Positions 16,616-23,528 of a DNA stretch of 64,000 nt are shown here, piece by piece. A program made the position numbers and the translations under genes. Source of the stretch: CAVQLX01 sp963811605 (lineage in GTDB: Bacteria > Desulfobacterota > Binatia > DP-6); contig CAWESA010000010.1 of assembly GCA_963811605.1 (NCBI GenBank), forward strand, positions 744,001 through 808,000, read 5' to 3'. The notes beneath the pieces were generated by a model. The model had not been told where the DNA came from. It did not search any database and was given only the letters and a program-made list of their open reading frames with translations. How positions within the stretch are numbered: the first letter of the stretch is position 1; the number at the start of each line of letters is the position of its first letter.

Positions 16616-16895
16616 CGCAGGCGGTCACCGGCGGCGGCGGACGTGCCGCTTCCGGGCGACGACAGCGCTACGGACCGAAGAACACGGAACGTCCTCGATC
16701 CGAGCCCGGACGCCGGCGCTTCTCGTACGACATGTCGCCGTTCCACGCACGATCGGACGGCGCACCTCCGACATTTCGTTCGCGCTGCGGCGGGGCCGTG
16801 CGGATGTGCGGAGGCGGGGCGGTCCCCGGCTGGCACGCTTTGTGGTCAGCCCTGCCTCGGCCGCAGGCCTCTCAACGCTCCCGGAAAGGGCAGCC
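16616..16895. other. Intergenic stretch without a recognisable gene
   Basis: About 280 bp between the ydcZ-like gene and the small ORF heading the redox cassette. It starts with the GGTCACCGGCGGCG sequence shared with the downstream repeat copy. I see no terminator hairpin with a T-tract and no clear sigma-70 promoter; the cassette promoter should lie here. Confidence 0.5.
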
Positions 16896-17027
16896 ATGAA
16901 GCACGAGACCTCGAACGAGCAAGCGCGGGCCGAAGCGCGAGATCGCTCCGGCGGTGCGGCGAGTCGTCGATCAGTCGCCATCCGCGGAACCACCACGCGC
17001 CCCGACGCGGCGCCGTTCATGGAGTAG
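16896..17027 (+). CDS. Small ORF heading the redox cassette (43 aa)
   Basis: This short, charged reading frame (MKHETSNEQARAEARDRSGG...PDAAPFME) has a good GGAAAGGG Shine-Dalgarno site 5 nt before its ATG. Its stop codon, TAG, forms part of the TAGGAG ribosome site of the molybdenum hydroxylase gene 6 nt further on. No homology is recognised and it has no membrane segment. It may be a leader peptide coupling translation into the hydroxylase, or chance. Confidence 0.35.
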   Translation: MKHETSNEQARAEARDRSGGAASRRSVAIRGTTTRPDAAPFME

Positions 17028-17033
17028 GAGCCG

Positions 17034-19397
17034 ATGGCCATCTTCGGTGCATCGGTCAGGCGAGTCGAGGATCCCCGCTTCCTCCTCGGGCAGGCCAGCT
17101 ACGTCGACGACGTGCGCCTCGCCGGGACGCTCGCGGTCGCGTTCGTCCGGAGCCCGCACGCCCACGCCCGCATCCGCGGCATCGAGGTCGCCGCGGCCGC
17201 GGCGCTTCCGGGCGTCGTGCGGGTCCTGACGGGTGCGGACGTCGCGACGCGATGCCGGCCGATCCGGGTTGAAGTGGACCCCGAGGTCTTCTTCGGAAAG
17301 TTCAAGACGTGCGACAGCAACCTGGTCGCCGTCCGCGAGGTGCGCTTCGTCGGCGACATCGTGGCCGTCGTCGTCGCCGCCGACCGCTACGTCGCCGAGG
17401 ACGCGGCGGAGCGCGTCGTCGTCGACTGGGAGCCGCTCGACGCGGTGACGGACCCCGAAGCCGCACTCGCGCCCGGTAGCCCGCTCGTCCACCCCGAGTG
17501 GGGGGACAACCTCATGGTCCACGTCGCGCACGAGTCCGGCGACCCGGACGCGGTCTTTGCCGGTGCGGACGTCACGGTCTCGGGCCGCTTCCGCCTGAAC
17601 CGCCACTGCGCGTCGCCGATGGAGACGCGCGTGGTGCTCGCCGCCTTCGACCACCCGCAGAATCACCTGACGCTCTGGAGCTCGACGCAGGTCCCGCACA
17701 TCGTGCGACGGAAGGTCGCCGAGTCGCTCGGCCATCCCGAACGTCTGCTCCGCGTCGTCTCGCCCGACGTCGGCGGCGGCTTCGGGCTGAAGTGCCACGT
17801 CTTCCCTGAGGAGATCCTCTGCGCATACCTCGCCCGCGAGATCGGGCGGCCGGTCAAATGGGTCGAGGACCGCCGGGAGAACCTGCTCGCGTCGCACCAC
17901 GCGAAGGACATCGTCCGCTCCGTGCGGCTCGCGGCGAGCCGGGACGGGACGCTCCTCGCGCTGGAGGGCCGCTTCGTCGTCGACGTCGGCGCATACAACG
18001 CCATCCCCTGGACGACGATGATCGAGCCCGTCCAGGTGGCCCTCCTCGCCCCCGGGCCCTACAAGATCCGGACGGTGCGGCTCGAGGGGCTCGGGGTCTC
18101 GACGCACAAGTCGACGTCCGGCCCGTACCGCGGCGTCGGGCTTCCCGCCGCGCAGTACGCGATGGAGCACGTCCTCGACCTGGCCGCCAGCCGCCTCGGC
18201 ATCGACCCCGCGGAGCTCCGGCGCCGGAACATCCTCCGCCGGGACGAGTTCCCCTACGAGACCGCGACCGGGATCCACTACGACAGCGGGACGCCGCTCG
18301 AGTCCCTCGAGGCGGCGCTCGCGAAGGTCGACTACGCAGGCTTCCGGGCGCGGCAGGCGGAGGCGCGGCGGCAGGGGCGCTACCTCGGCATCGGCCTCAG
18401 CAGCATGATCGAGATCACGACCTTCGGGTGGGAGTTCTGGAACCTCGTGGGGATCGTCGGCATGAACGCCGGGTACGACTCCGCGCTCGTGCGCGTCGAC
18501 GGGACGGGCGGCGTCTCGGTCGCCGTCGGGACGCACAGCCACGGGCAGGGGCACGCGACCACGTACGCGCAGCTGGTCGCCGACGTGCTCGGGTGCGCCG
18601 TCGAGGACGTCGCGTTCGTCCAGGGCGACACCGCGGCGACACCCGTCGGCTGGGGCACGTTCGGCAGCCGGAGCGCCGTCGCCGGCGGCGGCGCCGTGAT
18701 CACGGCCGCGGAGCGGGTTCGCGAGAAGGTGCTCCGGGTGGCGGCGCACATGATGGAGGTCGGCGCCCAGGACGTCGAGATCCGTGACGGCGCGATCGGG
18801 GTGAAGGGCGTCCCCGGGCGGCAGGTGACGCTGCGCGAGGTCGCGCGCGCCGCCGTGTACGCCGGCGCCCTGCCGGTGGGCGAGGAGCCGGGACTGGAGT
18901 CGAGCTGCCACTACCGGGCGCCGACGCCGTTCGCGAACGCGACGCATCTCGCCGTCGTCGAGGTCGACCCGCAGACGGGCGGCGTGAAGCTCCTTCGCTA
19001 TGTCGTGATCGAGGACTGCGGGCGGATGATCAACCCGATGATCGTCGAGGGGCAGATCGCCGGCGGCGTCGCGCAGGGCATCGGCAACGCGCTCCTCGAG
19101 CACCTGCAGTACGACGAGCACGGACAGCTGCTCACGACCTCCTTCATGGACTATCTGATCCCGACGGCGGCCGACGTGCCGCCGATCGAGTACGGCCATC
19201 TCGAGACCCCGAGCCCGCTGTCCGTCGGTGGCATCAAGGGCATGGGCGAGGGCGGCACGGTCGCGCCGCCCGCCGCCATCGCGAACGCCGTGAGCGACGC
19301 CCTCGCCCCGTTCGGCTGGCAGACCGTCGACCGGCTCCCGATGACGCCGGAGGTGGTGCGCGCCATGGCGGCGAACGGAACGCGACCCGCGTCGTGA
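17034..19397 (+). CDS. Xanthine dehydrogenase-family molybdenum hydroxylase, large (Mo-binding) subunit
   Basis: 787 aa of the CoxL/XdhB type. It opens with GASVRRVEDPRFLLGQASYVDD, contains DVGGGFGLKCHVFPEE and the active-site loop GPYRGVGLP (about 363-371), and carries the conserved Glu in GMGEGGTVAPPA (about 736-747). The loop resembles form-II enzymes (YRGAGR) rather than true CO dehydrogenase (AYxCSFR), and the usual Arg is Leu here. The family hydroxylates heterocycles or aldehydes at a molybdopterin cytosine dinucleotide centre. The FAD-binding medium and 2Fe-2S small subunits are absent from the window, so the electron path is unknown; the ferredoxin gene downstream is a candidate (inference). 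Confidence 0.9.
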   Translation: MAIFGASVRRVEDPRFLLGQASYVDDVRLAGTLAVAFVRSPHAHARIRGIEVAAAAALPGVVRVLTGADVATRCRPIRVEVDPEVFFGKFKTCDSNLVAVREVRFVGDIVAVVVAADRYVAEDAAERVVVDWEPLDAVTDPEAALAPGSPLVHPEWGDNLMVHVAHESGDPDAVFAGADVTVSGRFRLNRHCASPMETRVVLAAFDHPQNHLTLWSSTQVPHIVRRKVAESLGHPERLLRVVSPDVGGGFGLKCHVFPEEILCAYLAREIGRPVKWVEDRRENLLASHHAKDIVRSVRLAASRDGTLLALEGRFVVDVGAYNAIPWTTMIEPVQVALLAPGPYKIRTVRLEGLGVSTHKSTSGPYRGVGLPAAQYAMEHVLDLAASRLGIDPAELRRRNILRRDEFPYETATGIHYDSGTPLESLEAALAKVDYAGFRARQAEARRQGRYLGIGLSSMIEITTFGWEFWNLVGIVGMNAGYDSALVRVDGTGGVSVAVGTHSHGQGHATTYAQLVADVLGCAVEDVAFVQGDTAATPVGWGTFGSRSAVAGGGAVITAAERVREKVLRVAAHMMEVGAQDVEIRDGAIGVKGVPGRQVTLREVARAAVYAGALPVGEEPGLESSCHYRAPTPFANATHLAVVEVDPQTGGVKLLRYVVIEDCGRMINPMIVEGQIAGGVAQGIGNALLEHLQYDEHGQLLTTSFMDYLIPTAADVPPIEYGHLETPSPLSVGGIKGMGEGGTVAPPAAIANAVSDALAPFGWQTVDRLPMTPEVVRAMAANGTRPAS

Positions 19398-19411
19398 GGG
19401 AGAAGCGATCG

Positions 19412-19789
19412 ATGGCGGACACCCTCGCGCAGCCGGTGGAGCGCATGAACCGGCTCTTCGCCGAGAATCGCTGGGACGACTACTTCGCCGGCGTCTCCGA
19501 GCGCGCGCTCGGCACCGTCGTCACCGGCGAGGGCTCCACGCGCTCGACGAGGGAGGAATTCCGCGCCTTCGCCGCGTGCATGGACGTGATCGAGTTCCGC
19601 GTCTGGGACGTCGCGATCCGCGAGATCGGCGACACGGGAGTGGTGCTCATGAAGCACGTGCAGCGGCAGACGATCGGCGGCGTCCGCAGCGACTGGGCCG
19701 GGGATGCGACCGACATCTACGTGCGAGAGGCGGACGGCGTGTGGCGCCTCGCGAGCTGGCACTTCAATGCGTTCGAGGAGGAGCGCTGA
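19412..19789 (+). CDS. SnoaL-like / NTF2-fold protein
   Basis: 125 aa. Pattern of an alpha+beta cone: N-terminal helices (VERMNRLFAENRWDDYFAGV), then strands ending in GVWRLASWHFNAF, typical of SnoaL-like (nuclear-transport-factor-2) folds. Members are small hydrolases, isomerases or cyclases in catabolism and secondary metabolism, or simply ligand-binding. The ATG at 19412 follows GAGGGAGAAG and is preferred to the GTG at 19394, which overlaps that site. The gene follows the hydroxylase by 14 nt and its TGA overlaps the next ATG (TGATG). Confidence 0.75.
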   Translation: MADTLAQPVERMNRLFAENRWDDYFAGVSERALGTVVTGEGSTRSTREEFRAFAACMDVIEFRVWDVAIREIGDTGVVLMKHVQRQTIGGVRSDWAGDATDIYVREADGVWRLASWHFNAFEEER

Positions 19790-20016
19790 TGCCCATCATT
19801 CGACTCTCCATCATCGAGGACTCGTTCTCGGAGGCCGAAAAAGGCGACCTGATGAAGGGGTTCACCGAGGTCATGAAGCAGGTGAAGGGCGACCGGGTGG
19901 CGTCGAACACCTGGGTCGTGATCGAGGAGATCAAGAGCGGCGACTGGGCCATCGCCGGCAAGCCGATCACCACCGAGCAGGCGAAGGCCTTCAGCGCGGG
20001 CCGAGGAAGCCTGTGA
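19789..20016 (+). CDS. 4-oxalocrotonate tautomerase-family protein
   Basis: 75 aa. It begins MPIIRLSIIED, so Pro-1, the catalytic base of the tautomerase superfamily, is exposed after Met removal. The rest (EKGDLMKGFTEVMKQVKGD, TWVVIEEIKSGDWAIAGKP) fits the short 4-OT subgroup. Such enzymes isomerise enol and keto forms of ring-cleavage products. A GGAGGAGCG site precedes the ATG, which overlaps the SnoaL stop codon. Coupled translation with its neighbour argues for a shared pathway. Confidence 0.85.
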   Translation: MPIIRLSIIEDSFSEAEKGDLMKGFTEVMKQVKGDRVASNTWVVIEEIKSGDWAIAGKPITTEQAKAFSAGRGSL

Positions 20017-20125
20017 CGTGCGGCCTAGCGCGGCCCGGCGCCGCCGCCGCGGAGCGGAACGGCGTCCGCCATCGTCACCGCCGCTCGTGCGAGCGGATCG
20101 TGCTGAACAAGAGGGAGTGACTGCG

Positions 20126-20899
20126 ATGGGCAGCCTGCTGATCAAGAAGGACGCGGCGTACTGGGGAATCACCCTGGAGGACCTGGCGCGGAAGCGGCTC
20201 AACGGCACCCGGTTCCTCGGGCTCATGCAGGAGGCGATCGGACCCTTCCGCTCGAAGACCTGGAACATGGTCGACGAGTGGGCGCGCCGCATCGCGTGGA
20301 CCGACAAGAAGGCGTTCAAGACCGTCCTGCAGTTCGGCGCATTCGAGATGCACGGCGCGCGGCTCTACAACGAGTGGTACAAGGGGACGCTGCCGTTCGT
20401 CGATTACACGAGCGGCGCGTACGAGGACTGCCTCAACATGATCGCGCGCAAGGCCTACGACGAACAGAAGCACGGGCGCATCTACTGGGACGCCGTCCTC
20501 GAACGTGGCTGGGCCGCGAACCGGCGCGAGCTCTTCGGGCACCAGTACGGCCAGACGCTCTTCGGCATCAAGATGTTCCTGGCCTGGCTTGCGTACGTCG
20601 GCTCGTCGCATCCCGCCGTCCAGCACTCGGGCGACTCGGTGTCGTCGGAGTTCCAGTCCGCCCAGAGCATCCACGCGCTCGGCGAATCGCTGGCCGGCTA
20701 CGACCCGATCATCGCCAAGGCGTTCCTCTCCCAGGAGTACGAGGAGATGACGCACGTCAAGATGGGCGAGTACGTCGTCGGCCGCTACGCGACGACGCCC
20801 GAGATCCAGTTCCAATGTCTTTGGGCCTCCTACCACAATCTCCGCTCGCTCGATCTGGGGCTCCGGGACTTCATCGATTTCGTCGAGGAAGACGACTAG
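20126..20899 (+). CDS. Ferritin-like diiron protein of unknown function
   Basis: 257 aa, mostly helical. It carries a complete diiron carboxylate pattern: E74 (in FEMHG), E113-x-x-H116 (EQKH), E175 (SSEF; E187 is an alternative) and E207-x-x-H210 (EMTH). Spacings of 39 and 32 residues inside each helix pair fit a four-helix bundle of the ferritin-like oxygenase/reductase group. I do not recognise the subfamily; it is shorter than bacterial multicomponent monooxygenase and PaaA subunits. An N-terminal KKDAAYWGITLEDL segment may cap the bundle. The ATG follows GAGGGAG. A 4Fe-4S ferredoxin gene lies 10 nt downstream, as expected for an O2-activating enzyme needing electrons (inference). Confidence 0.75.
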   Translation: MGSLLIKKDAAYWGITLEDLARKRLNGTRFLGLMQEAIGPFRSKTWNMVDEWARRIAWTDKKAFKTVLQFGAFEMHGARLYNEWYKGTLPFVDYTSGAYEDCLNMIARKAYDEQKHGRIYWDAVLERGWAANRRELFGHQYGQTLFGIKMFLAWLAYVGSSHPAVQHSGDSVSSEFQSAQSIHALGESLAGYDPIIAKAFLSQEYEEMTHVKMGEYVVGRYATTPEIQFQCLWASYHNLRSLDLGLRDFIDFVEEDD

Positions 20900-20909
20900 G
20901 AGGAATTCG

Positions 20910-21173
20910 ATGGACAGCACCGGCGGCAACGATGCCGACGTCGTGTTTCGGATCGTGCAGGAGAAGTGCATCACCTGCGGCAATTGCCGCGAAGTGTGCC
21001 CGTGGCACGCGATCATCCACACCTGGACCCCCGAGACGCGCTACCGCACGACGGTCATCGTGCTCGAGGACTCGTGCACCGGCTGTGGCGGGCCGGAGAA
21101 GGCGCCGTGCGTGATCGTCTGTCCGGTGCCCGACTGCATCGTGCCAGTGGAGCGGGCACGAGGACCGGTGTAG
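20910..21173 (+). CDS. 2[4Fe-4S] ferredoxin, Alvin-like
   Basis: 87 aa. Cluster I motif CITCGNCREVCP is canonical (CxxCxxCxxxCP). The second motif has an enlarged loop: CTGC-GGPEKAP-CVIVCP, with seven residues between the second and third Cys, plus a further Cys (PDC). This enlarged loop recalls the Allochromatium-type ferredoxins, which run at very low potential. A strong AGGAGGAATTCG site precedes the ATG, implying high expression. It is the last gene of the cassette and the obvious electron donor for the diiron protein and perhaps the orphan molybdenum subunit (inference). Confidence 0.88.
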   Translation: MDSTGGNDADVVFRIVQEKCITCGNCREVCPWHAIIHTWTPETRYRTTVIVLEDSCTGCGGPEKAPCVIVCPVPDCIVPVERARGPV

Positions 21174-21230
21174 TACTTCCCCGTTCGCCCTCGCGGCCGG
21201 TGTCAGGCGCGCGACGGTCCCTCGCATCTC

Positions 21231-21323
21231 GGAAGCGGGCTCGGCTCGCTCGCCGAGCTGCTCGTCGCGCTCATCGTGAGGCGCCTCGGGCTCGCCGAGA
21301 CCGTTGCCCGGTCACCGGCGGCG
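21231..21323 (+). pseudogene. Fragment of a ydcZ-like gene (direct repeat, copy B)
   Basis: It encodes GSGLGSLAELLVALIVRRLGLAETVA with no start codon and no C-terminal half. Positions 21231-21308 match 16397-16474 at 74/78; 21309-21323 match 16622-16636 exactly, so 147 bp are missing in between. It lies directly against the 3' end of the exonuclease III gene and has no role of its own. Confidence 0.8.
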
Positions 21324-22145
21324 CGGCGCCGACGGCGGCGGCACGACGGGCCCGATGTCCCCGTCCGGCGCAGCGTCGAGGTCGACGATCACCGGCGCGT
21401 GATCGCTCGGGCCACTGCCCTTGCGCGCGTGCCGATCGACCCAGACGGCGTGCACCCGCGCGGCCACGTCCTCGCTGCCCAGGACCAGGTCGATGCGCAT
21501 GCCGAGGTCCTGGTGGAACATGCCGGCGCGGTAGTCCCAGTAGGTGAAGACGCGGTGCTCGGGCCACCGGCGCCGCACGAGATCGTGCAGGCCGGCGGTC
21601 ACCAGCGCGGCGATGGCGTCGCGCTCGGCGGGGGTGACGTGGGTGGAGCCCACGAAGGCCGCGGGATCGAACACGTCGGCGTCGGCGGGGGCGACGTTGA
21701 AGTCGCCGCAGAGGATGGTGCCGCTCGACGGCAGCTCGAGGCTCCGCCGCAGCGCCCCGAGCCACGCGAGCTTGTACGTGAAGTGCGGGTCGTCCGGCGC
21801 GCGGCCGTTGGGCACGTAGAGCGACCACACCCGCATGCCACCGCACCTCGCGCCGACGGCACGCGCCTCGGCGTGCGGGAACCCCGGCTGGTCGGCGAAT
21901 CCGCGCTGCACGTCCTCGAGGCCCACGCGCGACAGGATGGCGACCCCGTTCCAGCGCCCCTCGCCGTGGTGCGCCGCCGCGTAGCCGCGCCGGCCGAGCT
22001 CGTCGCCGAAGACTTCCGTGAACTCGGCGTCGCCCATCTTGGTCTCCTGCAGGCAGGCGACGTCCGGGCGGCGCTGATCGAGCCAGGCGAGCAGGCGCGG
22101 CTGGCGCGCGCGCGCGGAGTTCACGTTCCAGGTCGCGACGCGCAT
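21312..22145 (-). CDS. xthA: Exodeoxyribonuclease III
   Basis: 277 aa of the ExoIII/AP-endonuclease fold. Diagnostic pieces: VATWNVNSARAR, VACLQETKM (metal Glu), VWSLYVPNGR, ILCGDFNVAPAD (Asp/Asn pair), GMRIDLVLGSEDVA and the terminal PSDHAPVIVDL with the catalytic Asp-His. It cleaves abasic sites and degrades 3' ends in base-excision repair. About 20 C-terminal residues (PPSAPRRR) extend beyond the usual fold. It lies 19 nt after the DUF1329 gene and may be read through from that operon. Confidence 0.95.
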   Translation of the reverse strand: MRVATWNVNSARARQPRLLAWLDQRRPDVACLQETKMGDAEFTEVFGDELGRRGYAAAHHGEGRWNGVAILSRVGLEDVQRGFADQPGFPHAEARAVGARCGGMRVWSLYVPNGRAPDDPHFTYKLAWLGALRRSLELPSSGTILCGDFNVAPADADVFDPAAFVGSTHVTPAERDAIAALVTAGLHDLVRRRWPEHRVFTYWDYRAGMFHQDLGMRIDLVLGSEDVAARVHAVWVDRHARKGSGPSDHAPVIVDLDAAPDGDIGPVVPPPSAPRRR

Positions 22146-22164
22146 TGGCCGGTCGGGCTCCCCG

Positions 22165-23478
22165 CTACTTCCCGAATCGGTTGAGCGTCTGGTAGTCGAA
22201 GAAGCTCGGCTCGAGCGGGATGCGGCGATCGTTGGCGGGATTGTCGCCCGGACCGCTCTGGCCGGACACGGTCGCGCGGTCGGCCTTCACGTTCTCGGAG
22301 CCCTGAAACGCCTGCGTCGAGCCGTACCAGCGCTCCGTGGCATCGAAGTCGTGGCTGGCGAAGCCCATCACCTGATAGACGTTCAGCAGGTCGCCCTGCC
22401 AGGCAAACTTGCGGTTCCAGGCCCCTTGCCAGGTCTCGTCGTCGATCCACAGCTCGATCTTCCCGTACAGGTAGTACTTGTCCCTCGGCACGCCTTCGAG
22501 GACCCAGAACTTCCGCTTCGCCAGCGCGGCGCCCGCCGGCGCCCACGCCACACCCTTCCAGTCCTTCACCAGGAAGCCGACGCTCTTGTCGTTGTTGTAG
22601 AGCTTCGTCCGCCAGCCGCCGCCGGGCAGCTTCGTGCGCTCGACCTTGCCGGTGATGCTGAACGGATCGACGAGGCGCATCTGCTCCCGGTGGCCGACCA
22701 CCTTCCAGGAGAAATCCTCCGTCTTGCCGTCGAAGAAGAAGCCGTCGTCCTGGCTCTGGTCGGAGCCGAGGAAGCCGTCGGAGCGATTCGCCGGCGACAC
22801 CGCACGCACGCGTCGCAGCGCGGGCACGTAGGCCCAGCTCAGGTCCCGCTTCCCCGGATCCTTGTAGCGATAGCCGAGCGCCGCGGTGCCCTGCAGGTCG
22901 GCCGGCGTGGCGGTGACGGCGAGGAACTGGAACAGCAGGTTCTCGGGATTGGCCTTCGGCGAGTACCGTCTCGGCTGGCCGTCGTAGTACAGGAAGTAGA
23001 CGTCCTGCACGGCCTGCCGCTGGACACCCGTGCGGCTGAGCCAGCTGAGGATCGTCCAGTTCCGGCTGTTGCCGCCGGTGTAGTAGGCATACGCCAGGTT
23101 CCACAGGGCCTTGTAGCCGGCCTCCGGATCGCTCTCGCTGATGTCGGGGAACGGGATCCCCCTCAGGTAGTCCGGGCGCTTCATGGTCGCCCTGTCGACC
23201 GGCTGCTTGTTCTCGTCGAGCGTGAGCCGCTCGGCGTTCTGGCGGGTGGCATCGTCGAAGCCGTCGTCCCAGCGAAACCCGCCGGGAGGGAAGTCGACGA
23301 CCGCGTTCGTATAGTCGCCGCTCTTGTAGTGCTTGTAGATCTCGGGCGGGAGGAGGTCCTTGACCTGATCCGCGGTCGACTGGTCGACGATGCTCCCCGG
23401 ACTCACCTCCGCGCGGAGCACCCGCGCCGAGCCCGCCAACATCGCCACCGCGAGCGCGGCGGCAACCGCCCTGGTCAT
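22165..23478 (-). CDS. DUF1329 outer-membrane-lipoprotein-sorting-like protein
   Basis: 437 aa with a signal peptide (MTRAVAAALAVAMLAGSARVLRA). It matches the DUF1329 pattern: RWDDGFDDATRQNAERL, YKALWNLAYAYYTG, WAYVPALRRVRAV, DQSQDDGFFFDGKTEDFSWKVVG, and a C-terminal beta region with DDETWQGAWNRKFAW. The family is thought to have a LolA/LolB-like half-barrel that binds a lipid in the periplasm. It is repeatedly found beside MMPL/RND exporters, as here, which suggests handing a lipophilic substrate to or from the outer membrane (inference). Confidence 0.88.
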   Translation of the reverse strand: MTRAVAAALAVAMLAGSARVLRAEVSPGSIVDQSTADQVKDLLPPEIYKHYKSGDYTNAVVDFPPGGFRWDDGFDDATRQNAERLTLDENKQPVDRATMKRPDYLRGIPFPDISESDPEAGYKALWNLAYAYYTGGNSRNWTILSWLSRTGVQRQAVQDVYFLYYDGQPRRYSPKANPENLLFQFLAVTATPADLQGTAALGYRYKDPGKRDLSWAYVPALRRVRAVSPANRSDGFLGSDQSQDDGFFFDGKTEDFSWKVVGHREQMRLVDPFSITGKVERTKLPGGGWRTKLYNNDKSVGFLVKDWKGVAWAPAGAALAKRKFWVLEGVPRDKYYLYGKIELWIDDETWQGAWNRKFAWQGDLLNVYQVMGFASHDFDATERWYGSTQAFQGSENVKADRATVSGQSGPGDNPANDRRIPLEPSFFDYQTLNRFGK

Positions 23479-23528
23479 CGGCAGCGCCCTCCCCTCGTCG
23501 TTCCTCCCTCCCGTGCGCCTCGCGACCG

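Noticed and set aside
16831..16845. A sigma-54-like TGGCAC...GTGG box before the redox cassette
   Set aside because: The essential GC at -12 is GG, and no sigma-54 activator gene or upstream site is visible.
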